Below, piece after piece: positions 17,657 through 26,979 of a stretch of DNA of 64,000 nucleotides; within the stretch, counting starts at the first letter, position 1; each line of letters begins with the position of its first letter. This DNA is from Streptomyces noursei (lineage in GTDB: Bacteria; Actinomycetota; Actinomycetes; Streptomycetales; Streptomycetaceae). Under the pieces are notes generated by a model. It was not told where the DNA came from. It did no database searches and was given only the letters and a program-made list of their open reading frames with translations. Position numbers and translations under genes: made by a program. Where the stretch lies: assembly GCF_001646665.1 (NCBI RefSeq), contig NZ_LWBU01000280.1, forward strand, positions 48,736-112,735, written 5' to 3'.

Positions 17657-19045
17657 TCAGTCGTGGGAGTGGAGGGGCTTGCCGGCCAGGGCCAGGTGGG
17701 CCTCGCCGAGCGCCTCGTTCTGCGTCGGGTGGGCGTGGATCAGCTGCGCGACCTCGGCCGGCAGCGCCTCCCAGTTGTAGATCAGCTGCGCTTCGCCGAC
17801 CTGCTCGCCCATGCGGTCACCGACCATGTGGACGCCGACCACGGCACCGTCCTTGACCTGGACGAGCTTGATCTCGCCCGCGGTCTTGAGGATCTTGCTC
17901 TTGCCGTTGCCCGCGAGGTTGTACTTCAGGGCGACGACCTTGTCCGCGCCGTAGATCTCCTTGGCCTTGGCCTCGGTGATGCCGACGGAGGCGACCTCGG
18001 GGTGGCAGTACGTCACCCGCGGCACGCCGTCGTAGTCGATCGGAACGGTCTTCAGACCGGCCAGCCGCTCCGCCACCAGGATGCCCTCGGCGAAACCGAC
18101 GTGCGCGAGCTGGAGGGTCGGGACGAGGTCGCCCACGGCCGAGATCGTCGGCACGTTGGTGCGCATGTACTCGTCGACCAGGACGTAGCCGCGGTCCATC
18201 GCGACGCCCTGCTCCTCGTAGCCGAGGCCGGCCGAGACCGGGCCGCGGCCGATGGCGACGAGCAGCACCTCCGCCTCGAAGGTCTTGCCGTCCGCCAGGG
18301 TGACCTTGACCCCGGTGTCGGTGTACTCGGCGCTCTGGAAGAACGTACCGAGGTTGAACTTGATGCCGCGCTTGCGGAACGCGCGCTCCAGAAGCTTCGA
18401 GCTGTTCTCGTCCTCGACCGGGACCAGGTGCTTCAGGCCCTCGATGATCGTGACGTCCGTGCCGAACGACTTCCACGCGGAGGCGAACTCGACGCCGATG
18501 ACACCGCCGCCCAGGATGATCGCGGACTCCGGGACCCGGTCCAGGGTCAGGGCGTGGTCCGAGGAGATGATGCGGTTGCCGTCGATCTCCAGGCCGGGGA
18601 GCGACTTCGGCACGGAACCGGTGGCGAGGAGGACGTGGCGTCCCTCGACCCGCCGGCCGTTCACGTCCACCGAGGTGGGGGACGACAGCCGGCCCTCGCC
18701 CTCGATGTAGGTCACCTTGCGGGAGGCGACCAGACCCTGCAGGCCCTTGTACAGGCCCGAGATCACGTCGTCCTTGTACTTGTGGACGGCCTTGATGTCG
18801 ATGCCCTCGAAGGAGGCGAGCACGCCGAACTGGTCGGCCTCACGGGCCTGGTCCGCGACCTCACCGGCGTGGAGCAGCGCCTTGGTGGGGATGCAGCCGT
18901 TGTGCAGGCAGGTGCCGCCGAGCTTGTTCTTCTCGATCAGTGCGACGTCCAGGCCCAGCTGCGCACCCCGCAGGGCCGCGGCGTACCCGCCACTGCCACC
19001 GCCGAGGATCACTAGGTCGAAAACGGTGCTGGCGTCGTTCGCCAC
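17657..19045 (-). CDS. lpdA: Dihydrolipoyl dehydrogenase (E3)
   Basis: 462 residues. FAD motif VILGGGSGGYAAALRG (about 12-27), redox-active disulfide GGTCLHNGCIPTKALL (Cys pair about 43 and 48), NAD motif IILGGGVIGVEFASAW, and the C-terminal dimerisation region ending HAHPTQNEALGEAHLAL with the catalytic His-Glu pair. Reoxidises E2 dihydrolipoyl groups. GTG 19045 has GGAGGA 7 bases upstream; an ATG six codons earlier would lack a ribosome site. First gene of an lpd-sucB unit; the upstream 290-base gap holds the pepA terminator and presumably the lpd promoter. Confidence 0.97.
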   Translation of the reverse strand: MANDASTVFDLVILGGGSGGYAAALRGAQLGLDVALIEKNKLGGTCLHNGCIPTKALLHAGEVADQAREADQFGVLASFEGIDIKAVHKYKDDVISGLYKGLQGLVASRKVTYIEGEGRLSSPTSVDVNGRRVEGRHVLLATGSVPKSLPGLEIDGNRIISSDHALTLDRVPESAIILGGGVIGVEFASAWKSFGTDVTIIEGLKHLVPVEDENSSKLLERAFRKRGIKFNLGTFFQSAEYTDTGVKVTLADGKTFEAEVLLVAIGRGPVSAGLGYEEQGVAMDRGYVLVDEYMRTNVPTISAVGDLVPTLQLAHVGFAEGILVAERLAGLKTVPIDYDGVPRVTYCHPEVASVGITEAKAKEIYGADKVVALKYNLAGNGKSKILKTAGEIKLVQVKDGAVVGVHMVGDRMGEQVGEAQLIYNWEALPAEVAQLIHAHPTQNEALGEAHLALAGKPLHSHD

Positions 19046-19275
19046 GTCACGTCCTCCATGCATGTGCGCCGGTCGCCGGTCGTCCACGACCGGGCGGCGG
19101 CTGGTGTTCGGCCGCTGATTCTTCGGCCCTGTGGTGGGGGCCCTGTCCTGCCGAGAACCCATCTTCGCACTTGTTGCCGGGACGCGGGACGCGGGGCCGT
19201 TCTTCTTGGGGCCCGGCCCCCCTCCGGGGCGCCGAAGAGGGCACCGGCCCGCGGCCGGGGGTGATCCCGGGCACA

Positions 19276-19309
19276 CGACGGCCCCGGGTGCGTCCACCCG
19301 GGGCCGTCG
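19276..19309 (-). terminator. pepA terminator
   Basis: 15-base arms CGACGGCCCCGGGTG and complement around a 4-base loop, 27 bases past the pepA stop. Confidence 0.88.
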
Positions 19310-19335
19310 GGGTGACCGCGCGGTCACCGCGGGTG

Positions 19336-20871
19336 TCAGCCGAGGTCGCCCGCGGCGGTGCGCTCCGCCAGCTTCACCAGGGTGCGGACGGCCGAGCCGG
19401 TGCCGCCCTTCGGGGTGTAGCCGAACGGGCCGCCCTCGTTGAAGGCCGGGCCGGCGATGTCCAGGTGGGCCCAGGTGATGCCCTCGCCCACGAACTCCTT
19501 CAGGAACAGGCCGGCCACCAGGCCGCCGCCCATGCGCTCGCCCATGTTGGCGATGTCGGCGGTCGAGGAGTCCATGCCCTTGCGCAGGTCGGCCGGGAGC
19601 GGCATCGGCCAGGACTGCTCGCCGACCTCCTCCGCGATCTCGTGGATCGCGGTACGGAAGGCGTCGTCGTTCGCCATGATGCCGAAGGTGCGGTTGCCCA
19701 GCGCCAGCACCATGGCGCCGGTCAGCGTCGCCACGTCGACGATCGCGTCGGGGTTCTCCTCGGACGCCCGGGTCAGGGCGTCGGCCAGGACCAGGCGGCC
19801 CTCCGCGTCGGTGTTCAGCACCTCGACGGTCTTGCCGCTGTACATGCGCAGCACGTCGCCGGGGCGGACGGCCGAGCCGGACGGCATGTTCTCGGCGAGC
19901 GCCAGCCAGCCGGTGACGTTCACCGGCAGGCCGAGGCGGGCGGCCGTGACGACGGCGGCGAACACGGCGGCGGCGCCGCTCATGTCGCACTTCATCGTCT
20001 CGTTGTGACCGGCCGGCTTCAGCGAGATGCCGCCCGAGTCGTAGGTGATGCCCTTGCCGACCAGGGCGAGGGTCTTCTCCGCCTTCGGGTGCGTGTAGGC
20101 GAGCTTCACCAGGCGCGGAGCGTGCTCCGAGCCCTGGCCGACGCCGAGGATGCCGCCGTACCCGCCCTTGACGAGGGCCTTCTCGTCGAGGACCTGCACC
20201 TTGATGCCGTGCTCCTTGCCGGCCGCGGTCGCGATGGCGGCGAAGGACTCGGGGTACAGGTCGTTGGGCGGGGTGTTGATCAGGTCGCGGGCGCGGTTGA
20301 TCTCCTCGGCCAGCGCGACGGCGCGCTCGGCCCCGGCCTTGTACGCCTTGTCGCGCGGCTTGGCGCCCAGCAGGGCCACCTCGCCCAGCGGGCCCTTGGC
20401 GTCCTTCGCCCCGCGGCCGTCCTTCGCGGACTGGTACGCGGTGAAGGCGTACGCGCCCAGCAGCGCGCCCTCCGCGACGGCCTCGGCGTCCTCGACCGCC
20501 TCGATCGGCAGGGCGAACGCGGCCTTCTTGACGCCGCTCAGCGCGCGGGCGGCCACGCCGGCGGCGCGGCGCAGCGCCTCGGCGTCGTACGTCTCGTCCT
20601 TCTCGGGGGCCGTGCCCAGTCCCACCGCGAGGACGACCGGGGCCTTCAGGCCGGACGGCGAGGGCACCTTGGTCACCTCACCCTCGGAGCCCGAGGCGCC
20701 GAGGGTCTCCAGGACGGTGGCGAGCTTTCCGTCGAACGCCTTGTCCACGGCCTCGGCGCCCGGTGCGACCACGAGCCCCTTGCCGCCCTTCGGGCTCCTG
20801 GCGACGCCGACGACGAGGACGTCGGCGCGCAGGGTCGCCGCGCCGGCGGTGCTGAGAGTGAGAGCAGTCAC
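19336..20871 (-). CDS. pepA: Leucyl aminopeptidase (M17)
   Basis: 511 residues. Di-metal cytosolic exopeptidase releasing N-terminal residues. Conserved catalytic-domain motifs: VGKGITYDSGGISLKP (metal Lys and Asp), MKCDMSGAAAV, and the M17 signature NTDAEGRLVLADAL. The N-terminal macrodomain-like region (1-170) is more variable. The GTG at 20871 matches the usual family N-terminus but has only a weak ribosome site; the frame is open to 20961 with a Pro/Arg-rich extension that I rejected. Divergent from the polysaccharide locus. Confidence 0.96.
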   Translation of the reverse strand: MTALTLSTAGAATLRADVLVVGVARSPKGGKGLVVAPGAEAVDKAFDGKLATVLETLGASGSEGEVTKVPSPSGLKAPVVLAVGLGTAPEKDETYDAEALRRAAGVAARALSGVKKAAFALPIEAVEDAEAVAEGALLGAYAFTAYQSAKDGRGAKDAKGPLGEVALLGAKPRDKAYKAGAERAVALAEEINRARDLINTPPNDLYPESFAAIATAAGKEHGIKVQVLDEKALVKGGYGGILGVGQGSEHAPRLVKLAYTHPKAEKTLALVGKGITYDSGGISLKPAGHNETMKCDMSGAAAVFAAVVTAARLGLPVNVTGWLALAENMPSGSAVRPGDVLRMYSGKTVEVLNTDAEGRLVLADALTRASEENPDAIVDVATLTGAMVLALGNRTFGIMANDDAFRTAIHEIAEEVGEQSWPMPLPADLRKGMDSSTADIANMGERMGGGLVAGLFLKEFVGEGITWAHLDIAGPAFNEGGPFGYTPKGGTGSAVRTLVKLAERTAAGDLG

Positions 20872-21176
20872 GGTGGTGAAATCTCGCTTCCATTGAGTTC
20901 TGAGGCGGTCGAGGGGTGGGACGACCGGGTCCTGCCGCATCGTAAGTGGAGCCCGGTGCACACCGTGAACGAGCCTACGCGTGCTGTCCCGTTTCGCTCA
21001 CGGCAGCGCCAATTCACTCATCCGTGGCGTCTCCTCAACGTTTGCTGCGTCAACCGCTGAGAGCTGCGTCACACTCCCTGCAATCGTGCAAGGGAGCAAC
21101 GTACCCCTTTGCATCATCTCCACAGATCCTCCGGGCGGCCGCCCGCCCACGGAGGACCCACGAGGGGGGAATTCAC
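20872..21176. promoter_or_regulatory. Divergent regulatory region between pepA and the CE18/pelF locus
   Basis: 305 bases, noticeably less GC-rich than the flanking genes. Two interlocking inverted repeats lie at 21074-21113: CTCCCT(GCA)...(TGC)A AGGGAG (21074-21096) and TGCAAGGG...CCCTTTGCA (21087-21113). They sit about 65-100 bases ahead of the deacetylase start, where a regulator of the polysaccharide genes could bind. I cannot assign -35/-10 boxes with confidence. Confidence 0.45.
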
Positions 21177-23231
21177 ATGCACACGTCCGGACTCCGGCGC
21201 GCCAGAACGGCGGGAACCCTGCCGGCCGCGACCGTCCTGGCCACGGCCCTGCTGGCGACGGTCGTCCCCGCCGGTCCGGCCGCGGCGGCCGAACTCGCGC
21301 CGCGCGTCGACCTGACGGTACTCGTCGTGGACGACGGGGGCGGCGCGGTCGGGGCGATCACCTCCGAACTCAAGGGATCCGGCACCCCCTACCGCACCGT
21401 CCGCCTCACCGACCCCGCCCGCCCCGTCATCGACGCCGCGTTCCTCGCCGACACCGTCGACGGGCGCCCGCGCGCCAAGTACCAGGGCGTCGTCCTGCCC
21501 GACGAGGCGCCGCAGGGCCTGGCGGCGGCGGAGCGCGCCGCCCTCACCGCGTACGAGCAGAAGTACGCCGTGCCCCAGGTCGACGCCTACACGTGGGCCC
21601 ACCCCGGCGTCGGCCTCGACTACACCAGCGAGGGCGGCCGCTCCGGCGTCCTCGACGGCGTCCGCACCGACGTCACCGCCGCCGGCCGGTCCGGCCCCTT
21701 CCGCTACCTCGACGGACCGCTCACCTTCGAGGACAACGCCCCCGACATCGCGGAGAGTTACGGCTACGCGGGCCGCCCCCGCGAGGGCTACACCAGCTAC
21801 CTCGACATCCCCGTCGAGGGCGGCGGGCGCGCCAGCCTCGTCGGGCAGTACGCCCACGACGGCCGGCGCGAGCTGGTCGTCACCTTCGCCTACAACCAGC
21901 ACCAGCGGCAGTTCCGCGCCCTGGCCCGCGGCATCGTGGAGTGGCTGACCGGCGGCGTCCACCTCGGACAGAACCGCAACTACCTCTCCGTCCACGTCGA
22001 CGACGTCTTCGCCCCCGACGCCCGCTGGGACACCGAACGCAACTGCACGCCCGGCGACATCGACTGCGTCGGCGGGGGCGGCGACTCCACCCCGCCGATC
22101 CGGATGACCGCCGCCGACGCCCAGTACGCCGCCCAGTGGCAGCGCTCCGCCGGCTTCACCCTCGACATGGTGTACAACGCGGGCTCCGGCGAGGAGTGGA
22201 AGGCCGAGAACGGCGGCAGCGACCCGCTCACCGCCCAACTGGTCGCCGACCGCGCCCAGTACCGCTGGGTCAACCACACCTACACGCACCCCTTCCTCGG
22301 CTGCGTCCAGGACACCTCCACCGTCCCGTGGAGCTGCGCCAAGGACGCGTACGGCAACACCCGCTACATGAGCCGCGCCGAGATCGCCGCCCAGATCCGC
22401 AACAACCACACCTGGGCGGTGAACCGGGGCATCGCCGTGGACCGCGCCGAACTGGTCACCGGCGAGCACTCCGGCCTCAGGACCCTCCCGCAGCAGCCCG
22501 CCGACAACCCCAACCTCGCCGGCGCCCTCGCCGACACCGGCGTCAAGTGGATCGCCTCCGACAACTCCCGCGAACCCCAGCAGCGGCCCGTCGGAGCCGC
22601 CAGGACCGTCCCGCGCCACCCGATGAACGTGTACTACAACGTGGGCACCGCCGCCGAGATGGCCGACGAGTACAACTGGGTCTACGCCTCCCGCGAGGAC
22701 GGCGGCAGCGGGGTCTGCGAGACCAACCCCGCCTCCACCTGCCTCGACGAGCCCCTCGACGTGAACACCGGCTACGCCTCGTACATCGTCCCGCAGGAGG
22801 CCCGTATCGCCCTCGGGCACGTCCTGGGCAACGACCCCCGCCCGCACTACGTCCACCAGTCCAACATGGCGGAGGAACGCCTCCTGTACCCGGTGCTGGA
22901 CCGGATCCTCGCCGACTACCGCGGCCTGTTCGCCGACAACACCCCGATCGTCAACCCCCGCCACCGCGACGCCGGTACGGAACTGTCCCGCCGCGCCGCC
23001 TGGGACAAGGCCCTCGCCGAGGGCAGGGTCACCGCGTACCGCATCGGCAACACCGTCACCGTCAAGGCACCGGCCGGGGTGACCGCCCCCGTCACCGCGC
23101 CCGAGGGGACCAGGAAGAACCTGCTGCTCGGCACCGCGGCGTTCGGCACCGCCTACGCCGGCGCCCGCTCGGCGTGGACCGCGCCCGAGGCACTCCAGTC
23201 CGCGATCACCCTCACGCTGCCCACCACCTGA
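21177..23231 (+). CDS. Secreted polysaccharide deacetylase, CE18/Agd3-like
   Basis: 684 residues. Sec signal peptide (RRARTAG, hydrophobic stretch, cleavage after PAAAA near 38). The N-terminal part (about 42-235) is beta-rich and resembles the carbohydrate-binding region preceding the deacetylase in Agd3-type proteins. The deacetylase domain has YLSVHVDD (H273, D275, D276) and NHTYTHP (H367, H371), the Asp/His-x3-His metal set of carbohydrate esterases, plus TGEHSGL. Family CE18 covers Agd3 of Aspergillus and the PelA deacetylase, which remove acetyl groups from GalNAc polymers. ATG 21177 follows GAGGGGGG; the longer frame from 20946 was rejected because the signal peptide begins here. First gene of a five-gene unit. 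Confidence 0.82.
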   Translation: MHTSGLRRARTAGTLPAATVLATALLATVVPAGPAAAAELAPRVDLTVLVVDDGGGAVGAITSELKGSGTPYRTVRLTDPARPVIDAAFLADTVDGRPRAKYQGVVLPDEAPQGLAAAERAALTAYEQKYAVPQVDAYTWAHPGVGLDYTSEGGRSGVLDGVRTDVTAAGRSGPFRYLDGPLTFEDNAPDIAESYGYAGRPREGYTSYLDIPVEGGGRASLVGQYAHDGRRELVVTFAYNQHQRQFRALARGIVEWLTGGVHLGQNRNYLSVHVDDVFAPDARWDTERNCTPGDIDCVGGGGDSTPPIRMTAADAQYAAQWQRSAGFTLDMVYNAGSGEEWKAENGGSDPLTAQLVADRAQYRWVNHTYTHPFLGCVQDTSTVPWSCAKDAYGNTRYMSRAEIAAQIRNNHTWAVNRGIAVDRAELVTGEHSGLRTLPQQPADNPNLAGALADTGVKWIASDNSREPQQRPVGAARTVPRHPMNVYYNVGTAAEMADEYNWVYASREDGGSGVCETNPASTCLDEPLDVNTGYASYIVPQEARIALGHVLGNDPRPHYVHQSNMAEERLLYPVLDRILADYRGLFADNTPIVNPRHRDAGTELSRRAAWDKALAEGRVTAYRIGNTVTVKAPAGVTAPVTAPEGTRKNLLLGTAAFGTAYAGARSAWTAPEALQSAITLTLPTT

Positions 23232-23271
23232 CGCCCGACGCACGACCACGTTCACATCCGGGGGGACACCG

Positions 23272-24846
23272 ATGCCGAGCAGCGGACGCCATGTCACCAT
23301 GCTCACCGAAGGCACCTATCCGCACGTCCACGGGGGCGTCAGCACCTGGTGCGACCAGCTCGTCCGGGGCATGCCCGAGGTCGACTTCCACGTCCTGGCG
23401 CTGACCGGCAGCGGCCGCGAACCGGTCACCTGGGAACTTCCGCCCAACCTCTACCGGCACACCAGTTTCCCGCTGTGGGGCCCGGCCCAAGGGCGCGGCC
23501 GGCCCCTCATCGGGCGGGAACGGCGCCGCTTCACCGACACCTACGAGCGCTTCCTGCTGTCGGTGCTCGACCCGTCGGCGGGCTGCGACTTCGGCGAGAG
23601 CCTGTACGCCCTCGCGTCGCTCGCCCGGCGCGGCCGGCTCTCCTCGGCCCTGCGCTCCGAGTCCGTGCTGCGCTCCCTGATGTGGATATGGACGATGCCG
23701 CACCTGGAGACCGCGGCCGCCCGCCCCACCGTCCACGACGCCCTCACCGCCACCGACCTCCTCGAACACGCCCTGCGCCCGCTCGCCGCCCGCATCCCCG
23801 CCGACAGCGTCGCCCACGCCGTCTCCAGCGGGCTGGCCACGCTCCCCGCGCTCGCCGCCCAGCACTTCGACGGCGTACCGTTCCTCCTCACCGAACACGG
23901 CATCTACCTGCGGGAGCGCTACCTCGGCTACCGCAGCGCCGCCCAGCGGTGGCCGGTCAAGGCCCTGATGCTCGGCTTCTACCGGGAGCTCAACACCCTC
24001 GGCTACCGCAAGGCCGACCTCATCACCCCCTGCAACCAGTACAACCGGCGCTGGGAGGAGCGCGGCGGCGCCCCCGCCGACCGCATCCGCACCGTCTACA
24101 ACGGCGTCGACCCGCACGCCTTCCCCCTCGCCGGACCCGAGCCGGACGTGCCCACCCTCAGCTGGTGCGGCCGCGTCGACCCCATCAAGGACCTGGAGAC
24201 GCTCATCAGGGCGTACGCCATCGCCCGCGCCGAACTCCCGGAGCTGCGGCTGCGGTTGTTCGGCCCCGTCCCGGCCGGCAACGAGGACTACCGGACGAAG
24301 CTGGAGAAGCTCGCCGCCGAACTGGGCGTCACCGACGGCATCACCTACGAGGGCCGGGTCTCCGACGTGGCGAGCGCCTACGCGGCCGGCCACCTGGTGA
24401 TGCTCTCCTCCATCAGCGAGGGGTTCCCCTTCTCCCTGATCGAGGCCATGTCCTGCGGGCGCGCCACCGTCTCCACCGACGTCGGCGGGGTGCGCGAGGC
24501 CGTCGGCGACACCGGGCTCGTGGTGCCGCCCCGCGAACCGGCGGTGATGGCCGAGGCCGTGCTGACCCTGCTGCGGGACGACGAACGGCGGGCCGAGCTC
24601 GGCCGGCGGGCCCGGCAGCGGGTGGTCGACCTGTTCACCCTGCGCCGCTCCGTCGACGGCTTCCGCCGCATCTACCGGGAACTGGCCGGACACCCCGAAC
24701 CGGAGCAGCCGGCCGAGGACGTCCGCGACTGGACCCTGCAACTGCGGATCGCCGACCCCTGGCGCGCACGCGCCGCCGAGGACGACCTGCTCGGCGGGGA
24801 CGGCCTGCACCCCGAGGACGGGTTCGTCACGGAGGAGGCGGCCTGA
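23272..24846 (+). CDS. pelF: PelF-like GT4 glycosyltransferase
   Basis: 524 residues. The N-terminus LTEGTYPHVHGGVSTWCDQLV (about 11-31) and the middle TEHGIYLRERYLGYRS are hallmarks of PelF, the cytosolic enzyme that polymerises the Pel exopolysaccharide from UDP-sugars. The C-terminal GT-B domain has WCGRVDPIKDLETLIRAY and the GT4 donor motif SEGFPFSLIEAMSCGRATV, with the EX7E glutamates. The last 55 residues are an acidic extension. It starts 40 bases after the deacetylase stop and its TGA overlaps the next ATG. In Pel systems PelF works with the membrane protein PelG, which fits the next gene. Confidence 0.88.
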   Translation: MPSSGRHVTMLTEGTYPHVHGGVSTWCDQLVRGMPEVDFHVLALTGSGREPVTWELPPNLYRHTSFPLWGPAQGRGRPLIGRERRRFTDTYERFLLSVLDPSAGCDFGESLYALASLARRGRLSSALRSESVLRSLMWIWTMPHLETAAARPTVHDALTATDLLEHALRPLAARIPADSVAHAVSSGLATLPALAAQHFDGVPFLLTEHGIYLRERYLGYRSAAQRWPVKALMLGFYRELNTLGYRKADLITPCNQYNRRWEERGGAPADRIRTVYNGVDPHAFPLAGPEPDVPTLSWCGRVDPIKDLETLIRAYAIARAELPELRLRLFGPVPAGNEDYRTKLEKLAAELGVTDGITYEGRVSDVASAYAAGHLVMLSSISEGFPFSLIEAMSCGRATVSTDVGGVREAVGDTGLVVPPREPAVMAEAVLTLLRDDERRAELGRRARQRVVDLFTLRRSVDGFRRIYRELAGHPEPEQPAEDVRDWTLQLRIADPWRARAAEDDLLGGDGLHPEDGFVTEEAA

Positions 24847-26333
24847 TGAGCGGCTCCCTGTGGCTGAAGGCCGAGTCCGCCGGGCTCGACACCCTGCCCG
24901 CGGTACCCAGGCCCCGGCCCAGCTGGGCGGCCGCCGACCCCATCGACGAGCTGACCACCCGCCTGGAGGAGGTGATAGCGGCCGCCGTCCACCCCGACGA
25001 GATAGCCGCCGTCCTGGAGTCCGACGGCATGACGGACGACCACATAAGGCTCACCTACGGGCGGGAGAACTCCTTCGCCCTGGCCGAGGACCTCTACGCG
25101 CGCGTGGAGCGGCGCTACCCCGAACCGGACGGCCCGCCCGCCGACCCCTGGCACACCGGCCTCGGCGGGTGCCTGCTGCGCGGTCTCGTCTTCGCCCTGC
25201 CCGGCCTCGCCTACGTGCTGGGCGCCCCGCTGCTGGCCGGCCCGGCCGCCGCGCCCGGCCTCCCCGCCGGCACGGTGCCGCTGCTGGCCGGTGCGGTCAC
25301 CGGCTGGGTGTGGAACCAGGCCCTGTCCCACCGCGCCTACTCGTGGCTCGGTCTCGGCGACCGGGCGGCGGCCGCGCGGACCCTCCTGCGCGGCGCCCCG
25401 GCCGGTGCCCTCGTCGGCGCCCTGGTCGCCTTCGCGGCCGCGGCGGCCGGACCGGGGGAGTGGGGCGGCGCCGTGTTCGCCGCGGGCCAGGCGGTGTACC
25501 TGGCCGCCGCGACCGTGCTGCTCGTCCTCGACCGGGAGAAGGCGCTGCTCGGGGCGCTGGCCCCGCTGATCGCCGGCACCCCCGCCGCCCACTGGCTCGG
25601 GCTGCCCGACCCGGCGCGGGCGGCCCTGCTCGGCACCTCGCTGGCCCTGGCGGTCGGCCTCGCGGCGCGCGAACTGCTGCCGTGGACCGCGCCGGCCGGG
25701 GAGCGGGCACCGGCCGGGGAGCGGGCACCGGCGGGGAGGGCCGCGCCCCGGCTCGCCGCGTCCGTCCCGTACGGGCTGTTCGGGCTCGGCACGGGCGGGC
25801 TCGTCCTGTACGCCGCGATCGGCGACGTCGTGGCCGAGGGCGCCGGCGCCTCCGTGGCCGGGCCGACCGCCGTGGCGCTCACCCTGTCCATGGGGCCCGC
25901 CGAGTGGCTCCTGCACCGGTTCCGCAGCGAGAGCCTCGCCGGACTGCGCGCCTCCACCAGCGCCCGCGCCTTCCGCCGGACCACGGCCGTCACACTGTCG
26001 CTGTGCCTCACCGTCTACCTGGCGGTGCTGCTGGCCCTCGCGGTGACCGGCACCCTGCTCTGGCCCGGCGCCCCGGACATCGGCGGCACCCGGCTCGCGT
26101 CGCTGCTCCTGATCGGTACGGTGCTGTGGGCGGCGCTGCTGCTCCAGTCCTTCGGCGCGGTGCTCACCGCGGCGGTGGTCTGCGGGGCGGCGGCAGCGGC
26201 GCAGACGGTGGCGCTGGCCACGGGGACGGGCGACCCGAGGCTGGTGGGCGCGGGCGTCGCCGGGTCGGCCGCCGCGGTGCTGGCCGTGGTCGGGGCCGTC
26301 CTGCTCGGGCGGGCGACCGCACACCGTACGTAG
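24846..26333 (+). CDS. Polytopic membrane protein in PelG position
   Basis: 495 residues. A soluble N-terminal region (about 1-108, including IDELTTRLEEVIAAAVHPDEIAAVLESDGMT) precedes roughly 11-12 hydrophobic segments from about 112 to the C-terminus, with an Ala/Pro/Gly/Glu repeat loop (APAGERAPAGERAPAG) at about 280-295. Topology and position directly after pelF, with ATGA translational coupling, suggest the PelG-type exporter/partner of PelF (MOP flippase superfamily). I see no diagnostic PelG motif, so this is context-based; it may be a diverged actinobacterial equivalent. The N-terminal soluble part is not expected in PelG. Confidence 0.7.
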   Translation: MSGSLWLKAESAGLDTLPAVPRPRPSWAAADPIDELTTRLEEVIAAAVHPDEIAAVLESDGMTDDHIRLTYGRENSFALAEDLYARVERRYPEPDGPPADPWHTGLGGCLLRGLVFALPGLAYVLGAPLLAGPAAAPGLPAGTVPLLAGAVTGWVWNQALSHRAYSWLGLGDRAAAARTLLRGAPAGALVGALVAFAAAAAGPGEWGGAVFAAGQAVYLAAATVLLVLDREKALLGALAPLIAGTPAAHWLGLPDPARAALLGTSLALAVGLAARELLPWTAPAGERAPAGERAPAGRAAPRLAASVPYGLFGLGTGGLVLYAAIGDVVAEGAGASVAGPTAVALTLSMGPAEWLLHRFRSESLAGLRASTSARAFRRTTAVTLSLCLTVYLAVLLALAVTGTLLWPGAPDIGGTRLASLLLIGTVLWAALLLQSFGAVLTAAVVCGAAAAAQTVALATGTGDPRLVGAGVAGSAAAVLAVVGAVLLGRATAHRT

Positions 26334-26370
26334 ACGCGTACGGAGACGGAGACACACGAAGGAAACGCAC

Positions 26371-26979
26371 GTGGACCTGCTGGTGCCCTACTACGAGCAC
26401 CCCTCCGCCCGCCCCGCCGAGTGGGACGCGATCGTCGCCGCGGCGCCCCTGCTGTACGGGGTGGTCGTCAACCCGGCGAGCGGCGCGGGGACGGCACCCG
26501 ACCCGGCGTTCGTGAGCGTCGCGGACCGGCTGCGCGCGGCGGGGGTGTGCGTCCTCGGCTACACCGACACCGACTACGGCCGCCGCCCGCACGCCGACGT
26601 CCTCACCGACCTGGTCCGCCACCGCGACTGGTACGGCGCCGACGGCGCGTTCCTCGACCAGGTCCCGACCGACCCCGGCGCCGTGCCGCACTACCGGCGC
26701 CTCGGGGTGGCCGCCCGCGCGGCGGGCGCGGCCACCCTGGTCCTCAACCACGGGGCCCAGCCCGACCCCTCGTACGCCGAACTGGCCGACCTGCTGGTCA
26801 CGTTCGAGGGTTCGTGGGACACCTACCGCGAGCTGGACCTGCCGGTCGCCGATCACTTCTGCCACCTGGTGTACGCGGCCCCGGCGAGTGCACGCCTCGC
26901 GACCCGTGTGAAGTGCGCGGTCCCCGGCGGCGGGGCACATCCCTGGGGAACCCTCCCGTATCCCCTGGAGTGCCCGTGA
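26371..26979 (+). CDS. Spherulation-specific family 4 protein (Sph3/GH135-like)
   Basis: 202 residues. LLVPYYEHPSARPAEWDAIV, VVVNPASGAGTAPDPAF, VLGYTDTDYGRRP, WYGADGAFLDQVP and LLVTFEGSW follow the spherulin-4 TIM-barrel pattern in order. Fungal Sph3 of this family (GH135) cleaves galactosaminogalactan. The family usually has an Asp-Glu pair after the F/L in the DG-F motif; here it reads LDQ, so one acidic residue appears changed to Gln. No signal peptide is visible, unlike Sph3, so it may act inside the cell. Starts 37 bases after the membrane protein and overlaps the next gene by four bases (GTGA). Confidence 0.82.
   Translation: MDLLVPYYEHPSARPAEWDAIVAAAPLLYGVVVNPASGAGTAPDPAFVSVADRLRAAGVCVLGYTDTDYGRRPHADVLTDLVRHRDWYGADGAFLDQVPTDPGAVPHYRRLGVAARAAGAATLVLNHGAQPDPSYAELADLLVTFEGSWDTYRELDLPVADHFCHLVYAAPASARLATRVKCAVPGGGAHPWGTLPYPLECP

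Noticed and set aside
20946..21176. N-terminal extension of the CE18-like protein from 20946
   Set aside because: The signal peptide begins at ATG 21177 with a good ribosome site, and the extension overlaps the promoter region.
21114..23315. A 733-codon minus-strand frame opposite the deacetylase
   Set aside because: Gly/Val/Asp-rich without motifs; the plus strand has a signal peptide and catalytic motifs.
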